From JBMYTN01 sp049604415 (lineage in GTDB: Bacteria; Pseudomonadota; Alphaproteobacteria; Rhodospirillales; Rhodospirillaceae), in contig JBMYTN010000019.1 in the NCBI GenBank assembly GCA_049604415.1, positions 1 through 64,000 on the forward strand: DNA of 64,000 bases. The letters are read 5' to 3'. The translations under genes were made by a program, and so were the position numbers. Below the pieces are notes generated by a model. The model did no database searches and had not been told where the DNA came from. It saw only the letters and a list, made by a program, of their open reading frames with translations. Position 1 is the first letter of the stretch. Each line of letters starts with the position of its first letter. This document shows positions 25,682 to 34,986 of the stretch, piece after piece.

Positions 25682-26386
25682 GTGCCCGGCCCCGTTGACA
25701 CCTTCCGCCCCGGTGATCTCCACACCGACGAACCGGCGCTGTCCTTTCAGGAGCGCAAGGCCCGGATGGTGTTTGAATTGCGCCAGGCCGGGGTGACCGA
25801 TCAAACGGTGCTGAATGCCATTGAACGCACGCCCCGGGATATGTTTGTCAGTGATGCCTTCCAGGCCCAGGCCTATGAAAATCACCCACTGCCGATAGAT
25901 TGCGGCCAAACCATCAGCCAGCCGCTGGTGGTGGGATTGATGACTCAAGCCCTGATCCCCGACCCATCGATCAAAGTGTTGGAGATCGGCACCGGGTCAG
26001 GCTACCAGACGGCGGTTTTGGCCCAGCTGTTCCGCCGGGTCTATACCATCGAACGCCATGCACCGCTGCTGCGCCTGGCGGAAAGCCGCTTTCGCACGAT
26101 GCAGCTTCGTACGGTGGTCACCCTCCAAGGCGATGGCCATAAGGGCTGGCCGGAACAAGCCCCCTTTGATCGGATCCTGGTAACAGCGGCAGCGGCGGAT
26201 ATCCCCCGGGTCTTGGTGGACCAATTGTCGCCGGACGGCCTGATGGTTTTGCCGGTCGGACCCGATGGTGGCGATCAGGAGGTGGTTCGGGTGCAAAAAC
26301 GACCGACTCATATTCGTACCGAGCGGCTGTTTCCGGTCCGCTTTGTGCCCATGGTCGAAGGGCTGCCGCGCAAAGAGCCAGGCTGA
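25682..26386 (+). CDS. pcm: Protein-L-isoaspartate O-methyltransferase
   Basis: Pcm methylates L-isoaspartyl residues in damaged proteins so that they can return to aspartate. The 234-residue protein has the conserved PLPIDCGQTISQPLVVGLMT, the S-adenosylmethionine motif VLEIGTGSGYQTAVLAQL and DRILVTAAAADIPRVLVDQL. The start is GTG 25682 with AGAGG about 8 nt upstream. It lies 14 nt after surE, and the next gene follows in about 70 nt. Confidence 0.94.
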   Translation: MPGPVDTFRPGDLHTDEPALSFQERKARMVFELRQAGVTDQTVLNAIERTPRDMFVSDAFQAQAYENHPLPIDCGQTISQPLVVGLMTQALIPDPSIKVLEIGTGSGYQTAVLAQLFRRVYTIERHAPLLRLAESRFRTMQLRTVVTLQGDGHKGWPEQAPFDRILVTAAAADIPRVLVDQLSPDGLMVLPVGPDGGDQEVVRVQKRPTHIRTERLFPVRFVPMVEGLPRKEPG

Positions 26387-26457
26387 GCAGTCAATCTTGG
26401 GCAATACCCAAGACACAGTGGGTGCATCATGTCGTTTGCGCAGGTATAGTGGTGCTC

Positions 26458-27633
26458 ATGACAAATCACGCCCGCCGTTCTGCCTTTTTGCCGACCATAG
26501 TGATGCTGATCCTTGCCGCTGTTTTGGCCGGTTGTGGGGGCGGTCGTTCCTCGGTGGGACAATCCGGCCTGCCCGCAACCCATGTGGTTCAGCCTGGGGA
26601 GTCAGTTTACCGCATCGCCAAATTTTATGGCGTCTCCCAGCGTGACATCATCACCCTGAATAATTTGCGCGCGCCCTTTATCCTGCAGCCAGGGCAGGAG
26701 CTCCGCCTGCCCGCCGGACGAGTCCACGTGGTGCGCAGCGGCGACACCCTCTCGGGCATTGGCGCGCGCTATGGGGTGTCGACGGCAACCCTGGCGACGA
26801 TCAACGGCATTCAAAACCCGGACTATATCCAGATTGGGCAACGCGTGCGCCTTGCCGGAGAGCCGGTCACCACCGCCAATCGCGGTGGTTCAAGGCCTAC
26901 AGCGCCGCCACCCCAGCCACGCTCCCAAACCGCTGAGCGTCCGGATCCGGTGGCGTCTGGCCCAGTCGCTTCAGAACCCGGCACCAAACCAGGATCGGTT
27001 TTGATTGTGGGCGGGGGCGAACAGGAGCAGGCTCCACCACCGGGGTCGGCCAACAAGCCCCCGGCGCAAAGGGATCAGTCTGGATCGCAGGCTCCGCAAC
27101 CCGCCCAAGACCGGATGGCCCAAGATCGGATGGGCCAAGGAGAGACGACGCAGCAGCAGACGACGTCCTCAACACAGTCTTCGGCACCGCCGCCACCGCC
27201 ACCGGCGAAAACACCGGCACCACCGCCCCGGACCGGACAGTTTTCCTGGCCGGTGGGTGGGGGCCAAGTGATCGCTCGCTTTGGGGAAACCGGGGAAGGG
27301 CGGCGCAATGATGGGATCAATATCGCTGCCGGTGCAGGGGATCCGGTCTATGCCTCAGAGAGTGGCGTGATTGCCTATTCCAGCAATGGGATCAGGGGGT
27401 TCGGCAATCTTATTCTGATCCAACATGCGGATGATTACATCACCGCCTATGCCCATAATCAGGACTTGCTGGTCAAGCGTGGCGATCGGGTCAACCGGGG
27501 CGATGTGATTGGCCGGGTTGGACAGACCGGCAGCGTGGCCCGGCCCCAACTGCATTTTGAGATCCGCAAAGGCGGTAAGCCGCAGGACCCGATGCGCTAT
27601 TTGGGCAGTGGCCCGGTGGTGGCCGCTCGATAA
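26458..27633 (+). CDS. nlpD: NlpD-like lipoprotein: two LysM domains and a degenerate LytM/M23 domain
   Basis: The 391-residue protein has a lipoprotein signal with lipobox LAGC, two LysM peptidoglycan-binding domains (HVVQPGESVYRIAKFYG and HVVRSGDTLSGIGARYG), a Pro/Gln/Ser-rich linker, and a C-terminal M23 domain. In active M23 enzymes the first two zinc ligands are in an H-x3-D motif. Here the segment reads NDGINIAA, so both are asparagine, while the later YAHN and LHFEIR histidines remain. As in E. coli NlpD, this predicts an activator of septal amidases rather than an enzyme. ATG 26458 gives the best lipoprotein signal; GTG 26422 is an alternative. The position after pcm is the conserved NlpD location. 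Confidence 0.9.
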   Translation: MTNHARRSAFLPTIVMLILAAVLAGCGGGRSSVGQSGLPATHVVQPGESVYRIAKFYGVSQRDIITLNNLRAPFILQPGQELRLPAGRVHVVRSGDTLSGIGARYGVSTATLATINGIQNPDYIQIGQRVRLAGEPVTTANRGGSRPTAPPPQPRSQTAERPDPVASGPVASEPGTKPGSVLIVGGGEQEQAPPPGSANKPPAQRDQSGSQAPQPAQDRMAQDRMGQGETTQQQTTSSTQSSAPPPPPPAKTPAPPPRTGQFSWPVGGGQVIARFGETGEGRRNDGINIAAGAGDPVYASESGVIAYSSNGIRGFGNLILIQHADDYITAYAHNQDLLVKRGDRVNRGDVIGRVGQTGSVARPQLHFEIRKGGKPQDPMRYLGSGPVVAAR

Positions 27634-27690
27634 GCCCAAGCCAAAGGGTAGGCTCCGCCCGTGCTCAGTGTGGGCAGAATAAAACCAACC

Positions 27691-29649
27691 CTAATGCGCC
27701 ATGGTCATCAGGGCTTCTTGCAGGATTTCCTCTTCCCCGGCCTGCAGGTCAAATTGGACCCGCAGCATATGGCCATCATCGCTGATGACGTGGAAATTAA
27801 TGTCACGGTGAATGCCATCAATTCTCAGATAGCCTTTGGTGCCTTCGGAGAAGGGCTCGTGGATGTCACCATCCAGCTCTTGAGTATCGGCGGTTCGTGC
27901 ACCACCCAGCGACAAATCATGCACCAGGACATGCAATTTATCGCGGCCAATGGTCAAAGTACCGTCCCGATCCATAACGGAAACCCGTTGATGCTGGCGT
28001 CGGTTGACCTCGGCCGTGCTGGTCCGCACCGCTTTGACCAGGACATTCTTGAGGTCTGTGATAGCGCCCGCGACTTGGTCGGCAGTTTGGCGCATATGTT
28101 CCGCAGCACTACCGGTTTCTTCGGCCTCTTGCGCCACAGCCCCGATGTCCCGGGACACCTCCGTGGCCGCCCGCGAGGTTTCGGACACCGAGCCGGAGAT
28201 TTCCTGGGTTGACGCCGCCTGCAATTCCACCGCTTGCACAATGCTGCGGGCGGTCTCATCGATGCCTTGGATTACCGTGGCCATGGAGTCGACGGAATGG
28301 ACCGCCTGATCGGTGGTGGTTTTGATCTCTGAGAGGATACGGATGATTTCCTCAGTGGCCTTGGCGGTTTGATTGGCCAAGGCTTTTACTTCTCCGGCGA
28401 CCACGGCAAAGCCTTTGCCCGCATCCCCGGCACGGGCGGCCTCGATGGTGGCGTTTAGGGCCAGCAGGTTGGTTTGCTCGGCAATGGTGGAAATTAAGGA
28501 TGCCATATCGTCAATGCGGCTGACCTGATCAGCCAGGGAGCCGATGACATGGGTGGCTTCCGAGCCTTTGGCGACCGCGTCCCCGGTTACCCGGCAGCTT
28601 TCTTCCGCCTTGGAGGCGATATCACCAATGGAGTCCGAAAGGGATCCGGTCGCATTGGCCACCACTTCCGCCGTGCTGAGCGAACGCTGCGCAGTGTCGG
28701 AGACCTGCTGGGCATTGGCTTTCATCTGCAAGGCATTGGAGGCCATGGCCTGGGCATGGTCGCATAAGTCATTGGAATATTCTGCGACTTGGTCCACAGC
28801 GGCGCGGGTCTGCTCTTCCACTTGGGCGGCCATGTTTTCCAAGGCTTCTTGGCGGTCGGCATCCACGCGGGCGCGGATCCGCTCTTGTTCGGCCTCCAGT
28901 TCGATATGGTCCAGACCCTTATGGCGGAACACTTCCAAGGCATCGGCCATATGGCCGATCTCGTCATCGCGCCCAACCCCGGGGATATGGACGGAAAAAT
29001 CCCGACCGGACATGGCGACCATGGCGGTCTTGAGCCCATCCAAGGGCTTGGTGACCAGGAAACGCAGCGCGACCAAACTCAGGCCAGCGACCACAATGGT
29101 GGCGATGGTGGCAATGGCAAACAGCCAGAACACCCGGTCGGAGGTTTCTTCGAAGGTCAGGATCCCAGTGCCCACGCTATCAATGCTGGTGTTCCCGGCG
29201 ATGGAGGCAGCAAACGCCACTTCTTCCACGGCTTCTTCAAGCGGTTCCCAGTTTTCTTCACTCGGCACCTCCTGATAGAGGGCGAGCGTTTTGCTGAATA
29301 GGTCCAAAGCGCTTAAGAGGCTTTGGAGACCCATCTCTTCCGCTGAATCGCGGATTTCGCTGTCATAGTCTTCCGCATTGCTCAAAATATGGTCGATCAG
29401 CGCCGTATCGTTGTTTGCATGGGCGTCTGGCAACATCGGAATGATCGCTTCTAGCCGCGCGGCGCTGCGTTCCAGGGGCAGGACATAGGACAGGAGGATA
29501 TCGGCCGCAACCTGGCTGTCCTCAACCGCTTGTTCCTGTTGCTCTTTGATAAAGACATTGTCGATGAAGGCGATGACGAGAACCAGAACGACCAAAAAGA
29601 AAGCCAAAGTGACTTTTAAGGGAATGGGCAGGTCTCTGAGCAAACGCAT
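27691..29649 (-). CDS. Methyl-accepting chemotaxis protein with a C-terminal PilZ domain
   Basis: This 652-residue chemoreceptor has a first membrane helix at about residues 10-32 (VTLAFFLVVLVLVIAFIDNV), a helical periplasmic sensor, a second helix near 180-205, a HAMP domain (LVTKPLDGLKTAM), and a cytoplasmic signalling domain whose hairpin tip is EQTNLLALNATIEAARAGDA. It does not end there. Residues from about 549 form a PilZ domain, with RQHQR (the RxxxR motif, 551-555) and DLSLGG (the DxSxxG motif, 578-583), the two c-di-GMP contact sites. The receptor would therefore couple ligand sensing to the second messenger c-di-GMP. It is monocistronic and faces the DUF815 ATPase gene across 280 nt. 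Confidence 0.93.
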   Translation of the reverse strand: MRLLRDLPIPLKVTLAFFLVVLVLVIAFIDNVFIKEQQEQAVEDSQVAADILLSYVLPLERSAARLEAIIPMLPDAHANNDTALIDHILSNAEDYDSEIRDSAEEMGLQSLLSALDLFSKTLALYQEVPSEENWEPLEEAVEEVAFAASIAGNTSIDSVGTGILTFEETSDRVFWLFAIATIATIVVAGLSLVALRFLVTKPLDGLKTAMVAMSGRDFSVHIPGVGRDDEIGHMADALEVFRHKGLDHIELEAEQERIRARVDADRQEALENMAAQVEEQTRAAVDQVAEYSNDLCDHAQAMASNALQMKANAQQVSDTAQRSLSTAEVVANATGSLSDSIGDIASKAEESCRVTGDAVAKGSEATHVIGSLADQVSRIDDMASLISTIAEQTNLLALNATIEAARAGDAGKGFAVVAGEVKALANQTAKATEEIIRILSEIKTTTDQAVHSVDSMATVIQGIDETARSIVQAVELQAASTQEISGSVSETSRAATEVSRDIGAVAQEAEETGSAAEHMRQTADQVAGAITDLKNVLVKAVRTSTAEVNRRQHQRVSVMDRDGTLTIGRDKLHVLVHDLSLGGARTADTQELDGDIHEPFSEGTKGYLRIDGIHRDINFHVISDDGHMLRVQFDLQAGEEEILQEALMTMAH

Positions 29650-29929
29650 GAGGAAGTCCCCGTCGGTCCGGACAATGCTGTAACTTTAAGGCTTTATAGC
29701 GATCCAAAGAGCCCGTTCCAGCGTTAATGCGTCTCACCCCAAAGGAATTGTCAGCAATGTTGACTTTAGGGTGATTTGCCTTTCCTGGAGCGCAGCCTTA
29801 AGGGGAAGATCGCCCCCATCAAGAGGCGATCATTATGGAATTCATCGCTCTTGAAATGCCAAGGCGGAATGGACTTGGAGTAGAGTCTTTTTTCCACACT
29901 CCGAGACAGTGCTATTGGAGACAGAGGTT

Positions 29930-30841
29930 TTATATGCCGAGGGTTTTGCCTTCCCGACCGGCGACCTCTTGGATGAATTGCCAAGCGGTTCGGCCTGAGC
30001 GACTGCCTCGGGTCACGGACCACTCAATGGCCTGGGCTTTGAGGCTTTCCGGGGGTGTTGAAAGCTGGAAATGGCCCGCATAGCCCAGAATAATGGCGAA
30101 GAAGGTCTCCTGATCCATATTGTGGAACCCCAGCCAGAGGCCAAAACGGTCCGACAGGCTGACTTTTTCCTCAACCGCTTCCCCAGCATGGATTGCGGTG
30201 GAGCGTTCGTTTTCGATCATCTCTCGGGCCAGCAAATGGCGTCGGTTGGAGGTGGCATAGAACACCACCGTGCTCGGACGGCCCTCAATGCCACCCTCCA
30301 GCACCGCTTTTAAGGATTTGTAGCTGCTGTCCTGGCCGTCAAAGGACAGATCGTCGCAAAACAGGACGCAGCGCCGGTCTGACGACCGCAGGACATTGAG
30401 CAACTGTGGCAAAGTCGGGATATCCTCCCGGTGGATCTCCACCAAGGCGGGGGCGGGCGTATTTTCCTGGCGCATCTGGGCCGCGACAGCGCCGTGAACC
30501 GCCTTGATCAAAGCGCTTTTGCCGGTCCCTCTGGCCCCCCAGAGCAGCGCATTGTTGGCGGGCAGACCTTTGGCAAAGCGTAGGGTGTTGTCCAGAAGGG
30601 TGTCCCGTTGCCGCTCTACCCCTTTGAGCAGGGAGAGTGCCAGACGGTTGATCTCTGCGACCGGCTGCAAGGCGGCCTGTTCACCGTCCCTGTGCCAGAC
30701 AAAACCGTCGGCAGCCCAGAGGTCTGCGGCTGAGGAGGTCGTCGAGGGGGCAAGCCGCTCCAAGGCCGCCGCGATCCGCGACAAGGTCGGCAGCAGGGCA
30801 CTCAAAGGCTGGTCAGAAGAGTCCATCGGAGGCGCGGTCAT
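29930..30841 (-). CDS. DUF815-family AAA ATPase
   Basis: This 303-residue P-loop ATPase of the DUF815 family has Walker A GARGTGKSALIK, Walker B VLFCDDLSFDG, a sensor-like VVFYATSNRRHLLAREM and the C-terminal GSRSGRTAWQFIQEVAGR. The biochemical role of the family is unknown. ATG 30841 is preferred; an in-frame TTG at 30853 adds four residues. The 280-nt gap on its 3' side (29650-29929) holds the start region of the chemoreceptor gene, and I saw no further feature there. Upstream, 30842-31100 separates it from the divergent yajC and shows nothing assignable beyond space for two promoters. Confidence 0.88.
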   Translation of the reverse strand: MTAPPMDSSDQPLSALLPTLSRIAAALERLAPSTTSSAADLWAADGFVWHRDGEQAALQPVAEINRLALSLLKGVERQRDTLLDNTLRFAKGLPANNALLWGARGTGKSALIKAVHGAVAAQMRQENTPAPALVEIHREDIPTLPQLLNVLRSSDRRCVLFCDDLSFDGQDSSYKSLKAVLEGGIEGRPSTVVFYATSNRRHLLAREMIENERSTAIHAGEAVEEKVSLSDRFGLWLGFHNMDQETFFAIILGYAGHFQLSTPPESLKAQAIEWSVTRGSRSGRTAWQFIQEVAGREGKTLGI

Positions 30842-31100
30842 GGAGTATTCCAAGCTTTGGGTAGGGAAGGGGGCGTTTGGCCGGAACCATAATGGTGCGG
30901 TGCTCCGCCCATCAAGATCCTGTTCGCGCGCTCAGAAATCAATTTTCAGGAGCACCGGACACGGGCATCGACAGGGAGCACATCGCTCACTATTTGCATC
31001 AGAGCAACCCCCCGGCTATAGTCCGGCTCCCAAATCGCGCTCCCCTGTGCCGGTCTGATCCTGGCCGGGGCCGCACCCTCCACATGTAACGAGGACTCCG

Positions 31101-31520
31101 ATGCTGATTTCTCCAGCCTATGCCCAATCTGCGGGCGGGGGCGGAATGGGCGGCTTTGAAGCTTTTCTGCCGCTGATTCTGATTTTTGTGATCTTCTATT
31201 TCCTGCTGATCCGTCCGCAGCAACGGAAGATGAAAGAACACCGCGCGATGTTGGAAGCGGTGCGCCGTGGTGACCGGATTGTGACCAATGGCGGGCTGAT
31301 TGGCACGGTTACCAAAGTCCAAGACAATGGTGAGCTGGTGGTGGAAATCGCCGAGGGCGTCAAGGTGAAGGTCCTGCGCGACATGCTGGCCAATGTGCTC
31401 TCCAAGTCCGAGCCTGCGCCGTCAGATGCTGCCAATGATGACGGCAAAGGCGGTGAGTCCTCTGAGAACGCTTCGGCGGGCTCCAAGCTCAAAGGCTTGT
31501 TTGGCGGCGGCAAAAAGTAA
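31101..31520 (+). CDS. yajC: Preprotein translocase subunit YajC
   Basis: YajC is a small inner-membrane protein of the SecDF-YajC complex. The 139-residue product has one membrane helix (FLPLILIFVIFYFLLIRPQQ), then the conserved RPQQRKMKEHRAMLEAVRRG and RIVTNGGLIGTVTKVQD. The C-terminal 40 residues are a glycine/serine-rich tail that is longer than in E. coli. GAGGA lies 6 nt before ATG 31101. It heads yajC-secD-secF. Confidence 0.95.
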   Translation: MLISPAYAQSAGGGGMGGFEAFLPLILIFVIFYFLLIRPQQRKMKEHRAMLEAVRRGDRIVTNGGLIGTVTKVQDNGELVVEIAEGVKVKVLRDMLANVLSKSEPAPSDAANDDGKGGESSENASAGSKLKGLFGGGKK

Positions 31521-31698
31521 CGCCGAAACACGCGATCCGGCCCGATGCCCGCTCGTATCGGGCCGATCCCTTCCTGTTTTCTAAGATCCACCCTGTTCCC
31601 AGACCGTCCATCTGCGCAGAAAGTCGCCCTGTTGGCGCTTTCGCCCCGGATCGTTTGTGACCAAGGTCGGATCGCTCCCCACTTCCGGAGCCTTTTCC

Positions 31699-33267
31699 AT
31701 GAGCCTGCGGTACGGTCTTTGGAAATCCCTTTTGGTGCTGGCCTGCGTGATGGCCGGGATCGTCTTCAGTATGCCCAATCTGATCCGGGACCAGGCGGCG
31801 AATTTGCCCGATTGGTTGCAGCCGGTCACCTTGGGGCTGGATCTGCAAGGCGGGTCTTACTTGCTGCTGCAGGTCGAGTCCGAGGCGGTCTTGGCCGAGA
31901 ACCTGGAGTCCTTGGTTGAAAGCGCGCGGACGTCCCTGCGTCAGGAGCGGATCCGTTACCTTGATCTGGGCGTTACGGGCCAATCCGTCACCGTGACCAT
32001 TCCCCAAGAAGCCCAGCAAGCCGATGCCTTGCGGCTGCTGCGGGATTTGGATCCCCAAGCCATTGTGGAAACGGTCGGCAGCAGCGGTTATCGGATTTCC
32101 TATTCCGAAGAAGCCGTGCTGGAGCGCCGCCTGCAAGCGGTTCAGCAATCCATTGAAATTGTTCGGCGACGGGTCGACGAAACCGGGACCCGGGAGCCGA
32201 CCATTCAGCGTCAGGGCCAGGACCGGATCATTGTCGAACTGCCCGGTGTTGATGATCCGGACCGGATCAAGGCTCTGATCGGCCGGACCGCAAAACTGAC
32301 CTTCCATCTGCTCGACACCTCCGTGTCTCCGGAAGATGCGGAGCGCAACCGGATCCCGCCCGCTTCGCGGAAGCTGTTTAGCGCTGATCGCGGCACCCCG
32401 GGGGAGCCGGACTATTATGTGGTCCGCAAGCGGGTTGAGGTTGGCGGAGATCGCTTGACCAATGCCCAGCCAACCTTCCAAGATGGACAACCGGTGGTCA
32501 GTTTCGCCTTTGACACCGCCGGGGGCCGCCGCTTTGCCCAGGCGACCACGGAGAATGTCAATGGCTTCCTGGCCATTGTACTGGACAATGAGGTCATCAG
32601 CGCGCCGCGGATCCGAGAACCGATTGTTGGCGGCAGCGGTATTATTTCCGGGTCTTTTACGGTCCAAGGCGCTCAGGATTTGGCTTTGCTGCTGCGGGCC
32701 GGGGCTCTGCCGGCACCGCTGACCGTATTGGAAGAGCGTACCGTGGGCCCGGGCTTGGGGGCCGACAGCATCGCGGCCGGTGAAATTGCCACGGTGGTCG
32801 GTGGCATCGCCGTGGTGGTGTTCATGGTCGCGTCCTATGGCCTGTTTGGGGTGTTTGCCAATATCGCTCTGGCGGCCAATGTGGCGATGATGATTGGGGC
32901 TTTGTCCGGTTTGGGGGCGACATTGACCCTACCGGGCATTGCCGGGATCGTCTTGACCATCGGCATGGCGGTGGATGCCAATGTGCTGATCTTTGAGCGG
33001 ATCCGTGAAGAGGTGCGCAATGGACGCTCGGTGATCAATTCGGTGCAGACTGGGTTCCAGAGCGCCTTTTCCGCCATTTTGGACGCCAATCTGACCACCT
33101 TGATTGCCGCAGGTCTGCTGTATTACTTCGGCTCCGGCCCGGTGAAAGGCTTCGCGGTCACTTTGGGCATTGGCATCATCACCTCGATGTTCACCGCTTT
33201 GTTGGTGACCCGCTTCATTGTCGGGCTGTGGGTCATCCGCAGCCGTCCGGCGCAACTTCCTCTGTAA
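31699..33267 (+). CDS. secD: Protein translocase subunit SecD
   Basis: SecD, with SecF, uses the proton gradient to pull translocating proteins from SecYEG into the periplasm. The 522-residue protein has an N-terminal helix, LGLDLQGGSYLLLQVES, a large periplasmic part with RRRVDETGTREPTIQRQG, and the C-terminal RND-like membrane domain (VVFMVASYGLFGVFANIALA, then TIGMAVDANVLIFERIREE). ATG 31699 has CGGAG 8 nt upstream and is preferred over GTG 31657. The gap to secF (33268-33402) holds nothing assignable. Confidence 0.95.
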   Translation: MSLRYGLWKSLLVLACVMAGIVFSMPNLIRDQAANLPDWLQPVTLGLDLQGGSYLLLQVESEAVLAENLESLVESARTSLRQERIRYLDLGVTGQSVTVTIPQEAQQADALRLLRDLDPQAIVETVGSSGYRISYSEEAVLERRLQAVQQSIEIVRRRVDETGTREPTIQRQGQDRIIVELPGVDDPDRIKALIGRTAKLTFHLLDTSVSPEDAERNRIPPASRKLFSADRGTPGEPDYYVVRKRVEVGGDRLTNAQPTFQDGQPVVSFAFDTAGGRRFAQATTENVNGFLAIVLDNEVISAPRIREPIVGGSGIISGSFTVQGAQDLALLLRAGALPAPLTVLEERTVGPGLGADSIAAGEIATVVGGIAVVVFMVASYGLFGVFANIALAANVAMMIGALSGLGATLTLPGIAGIVLTIGMAVDANVLIFERIREEVRNGRSVINSVQTGFQSAFSAILDANLTTLIAAGLLYYFGSGPVKGFAVTLGIGIITSMFTALLVTRFIVGLWVIRSRPAQLPL

Positions 33268-33402
33268 GGAGGTCCCGCAGCAGACGGTTTTTCTGGGTCA
33301 GGGTGGCTTAGCGCGCCAGACAGGCACGCCGCCATGCTCTCCAGAATAACCAGCTTCCCTCCGAAGGTTAACGCTGTTGCTGATTGACGAAGGCTGTTCC
33401 TG

Positions 33403-34500
33403 ATGCTCCGTCCTGTGAAATTTGTCCCGGAAAACACCTCGATCGACTTTATCAGCCTGCGCAAACTGGCCTTGATCGCTTCAGCGGTGTTCCTGGTCGT
33501 TTGTTTGGCATCCACCATGGTGCGCGGGCTGAATTTTGGCATCGACTTCACAGGTGGGATCCTGATCGAGCTGCGTACGCCGGAGGCGGTTGAAAATATT
33601 GCGACCTACCGTGCCGAATTGAACGGTCTGGGGCTTGGGGACATTGCGCTGACCACCTTTGGTGACGAAAACCGGGATCTTGTTGTCCGGGTGCAAGAGC
33701 AGCCCGGGGGCGAAGAGGCCAATTTGCAGGCGCTGGATGAGGTCAAAGCGGTGTTCGGCGATGGGGTGGATTATCGCCGTATTGAGCTGGTCGGGCCGAA
33801 GGTGGGCGACGAGCTGGTCGAGGCGGGGATCTGGGCCGTTTCCTTGGCCTTGCTGGCCATCGCGGCCTACATCTGGTTCCGGTTTGAATGGCAATATGCC
33901 CTGGGTGGTATTATTGCCCTGACCCACGATATGGTCGCCACCATCGGGCTCTATTCCATCTTGCAATTGGATTTTGACCTGACCTCGGTGGCGGCGTTGC
34001 TCACGGTGGCGGGCTATTCCATCAACGATACGGTCGTGGTGTTTGACCGTGTGCGGGAGGAATTGCGCCGCTATAAGAAATTGACTTTGGGTCAGGTGGT
34101 GAACATCGCCATCAACAAGACCCTGTCCCGGACTTTGCTGACCTCCATCACCACCATGCTGGCTGTTGCCTGCCTGTTCCTGTTGGGCGGAGAGGTGTTG
34201 CGGGGCTTCAGCTTGACCATTATGTGGGGGGTGATCGTCGGGACCTATTCGACGCTGTTCGTTGCGGTGCCGATGCTGGTCTGGTTCGATCTGCGTCGCA
34301 GCGGTGATGATGGCGACGATGAGGATGAAGACAACAAAGACGATGGCCTTCTGCGGGAAGACACCAGCGGCTTTGTTCCGTCCAGCACTGCGGATGAAGA
34401 CGAGGAAGAAGACAAGGCTTTGGCCAAGGCGGCCTTGGAGGCTGGAGAGCCCGATGCGCCGCGTAAGCCCAAGCGCCGGAAAATGAAAGGCCGCCGGTAA
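33403..34500 (+). CDS. secF: Protein translocase subunit SecF
   Basis: SecF is the partner of SecD. The 365-residue protein has NFGIDFTGGILIELRTPEA after its first helix, YSINDTVVVFDRVREELRRY, and NKTLSRTLLTSITTMLAVAC in the membrane domain. About 65 residues past the last helix form a charged tail, acidic and then strongly basic (KPKRRKMKGRR), which is longer than in E. coli. ATG 33403 has GAAGG about 9 nt upstream. Confidence 0.95.
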   Translation: MLRPVKFVPENTSIDFISLRKLALIASAVFLVVCLASTMVRGLNFGIDFTGGILIELRTPEAVENIATYRAELNGLGLGDIALTTFGDENRDLVVRVQEQPGGEEANLQALDEVKAVFGDGVDYRRIELVGPKVGDELVEAGIWAVSLALLAIAAYIWFRFEWQYALGGIIALTHDMVATIGLYSILQLDFDLTSVAALLTVAGYSINDTVVVFDRVREELRRYKKLTLGQVVNIAINKTLSRTLLTSITTMLAVACLFLLGGEVLRGFSLTIMWGVIVGTYSTLFVAVPMLVWFDLRRSGDDGDDEDEDNKDDGLLREDTSGFVPSSTADEDEEEDKALAKAALEAGEPDAPRKPKRRKMKGRR

Positions 34501-34564
34501 GGCTCTTGGGGCCAGACCGAAACAGCCAAAACCGATTGCCGAACGAACCGGAGAGGATCCAAAC

Positions 34565-34945
34565 ATGCAGGTCACGCCCGATGCGCCAACCAACCGGATG
34601 GTGGTGGAAGGCTATGGCGATGGCAGTTTTCGGATCTCCGGACAGCAGCATCCGGGCTCGGTGCTGGTGCTTCCCGAACATGTTGAACCTTGGGCACCCC
34701 CAGGCGACTTCTCTGACCTCACGCCAGAGCATTTTGCCGCTGTGATGGCCGAAGCAGATCAGATCGATATCCTTTTGGTGGGATGCGGCCAACATATGGC
34801 CTTGATCCCGAAAGCGGTGCGCGAGGCCCTGTTGGCCGTCGATGTGGTCCCGGAACCGATGACCACCGCAGCTGCCTGCCGAACATTCAATGTCTTGGCC
34901 TTGGAAGGTCGGCGCATCGCCGCCGTTTTAGTTGAATCGCCCTGA
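34565..34945 (+). CDS. Mth938-like domain protein (DUF498), homologue of complex I assembly factor NDUFAF3
   Basis: This is a 126-residue single-domain protein of the Mth938/DUF498 fold. Conserved segments are YGDGSFRISGQQHPGSVLVL, ILLVGCGQHMALIPKAVREA and PMTTAAACRTFNVLALEGRR. The eukaryotic member NDUFAF3 assembles respiratory complex I, and alphaproteobacterial copies often lie beside secDF, as here, usually next to an NDUFAF6-like gene. In this window that second gene is 5.3 kb further on at 40275, with an RND operon and a miniature element between them. A complex I role in bacteria is an inference from the mitochondrial homologues. Confidence 0.88.
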   Translation: MQVTPDAPTNRMVVEGYGDGSFRISGQQHPGSVLVLPEHVEPWAPPGDFSDLTPEHFAAVMAEADQIDILLVGCGQHMALIPKAVREALLAVDVVPEPMTTAAACRTFNVLALEGRRIAAVLVESP

Positions 34946-34986
34946 ATGGGGTGTGATGCCAAACGGAACGCGTTGATTTGACTCAT

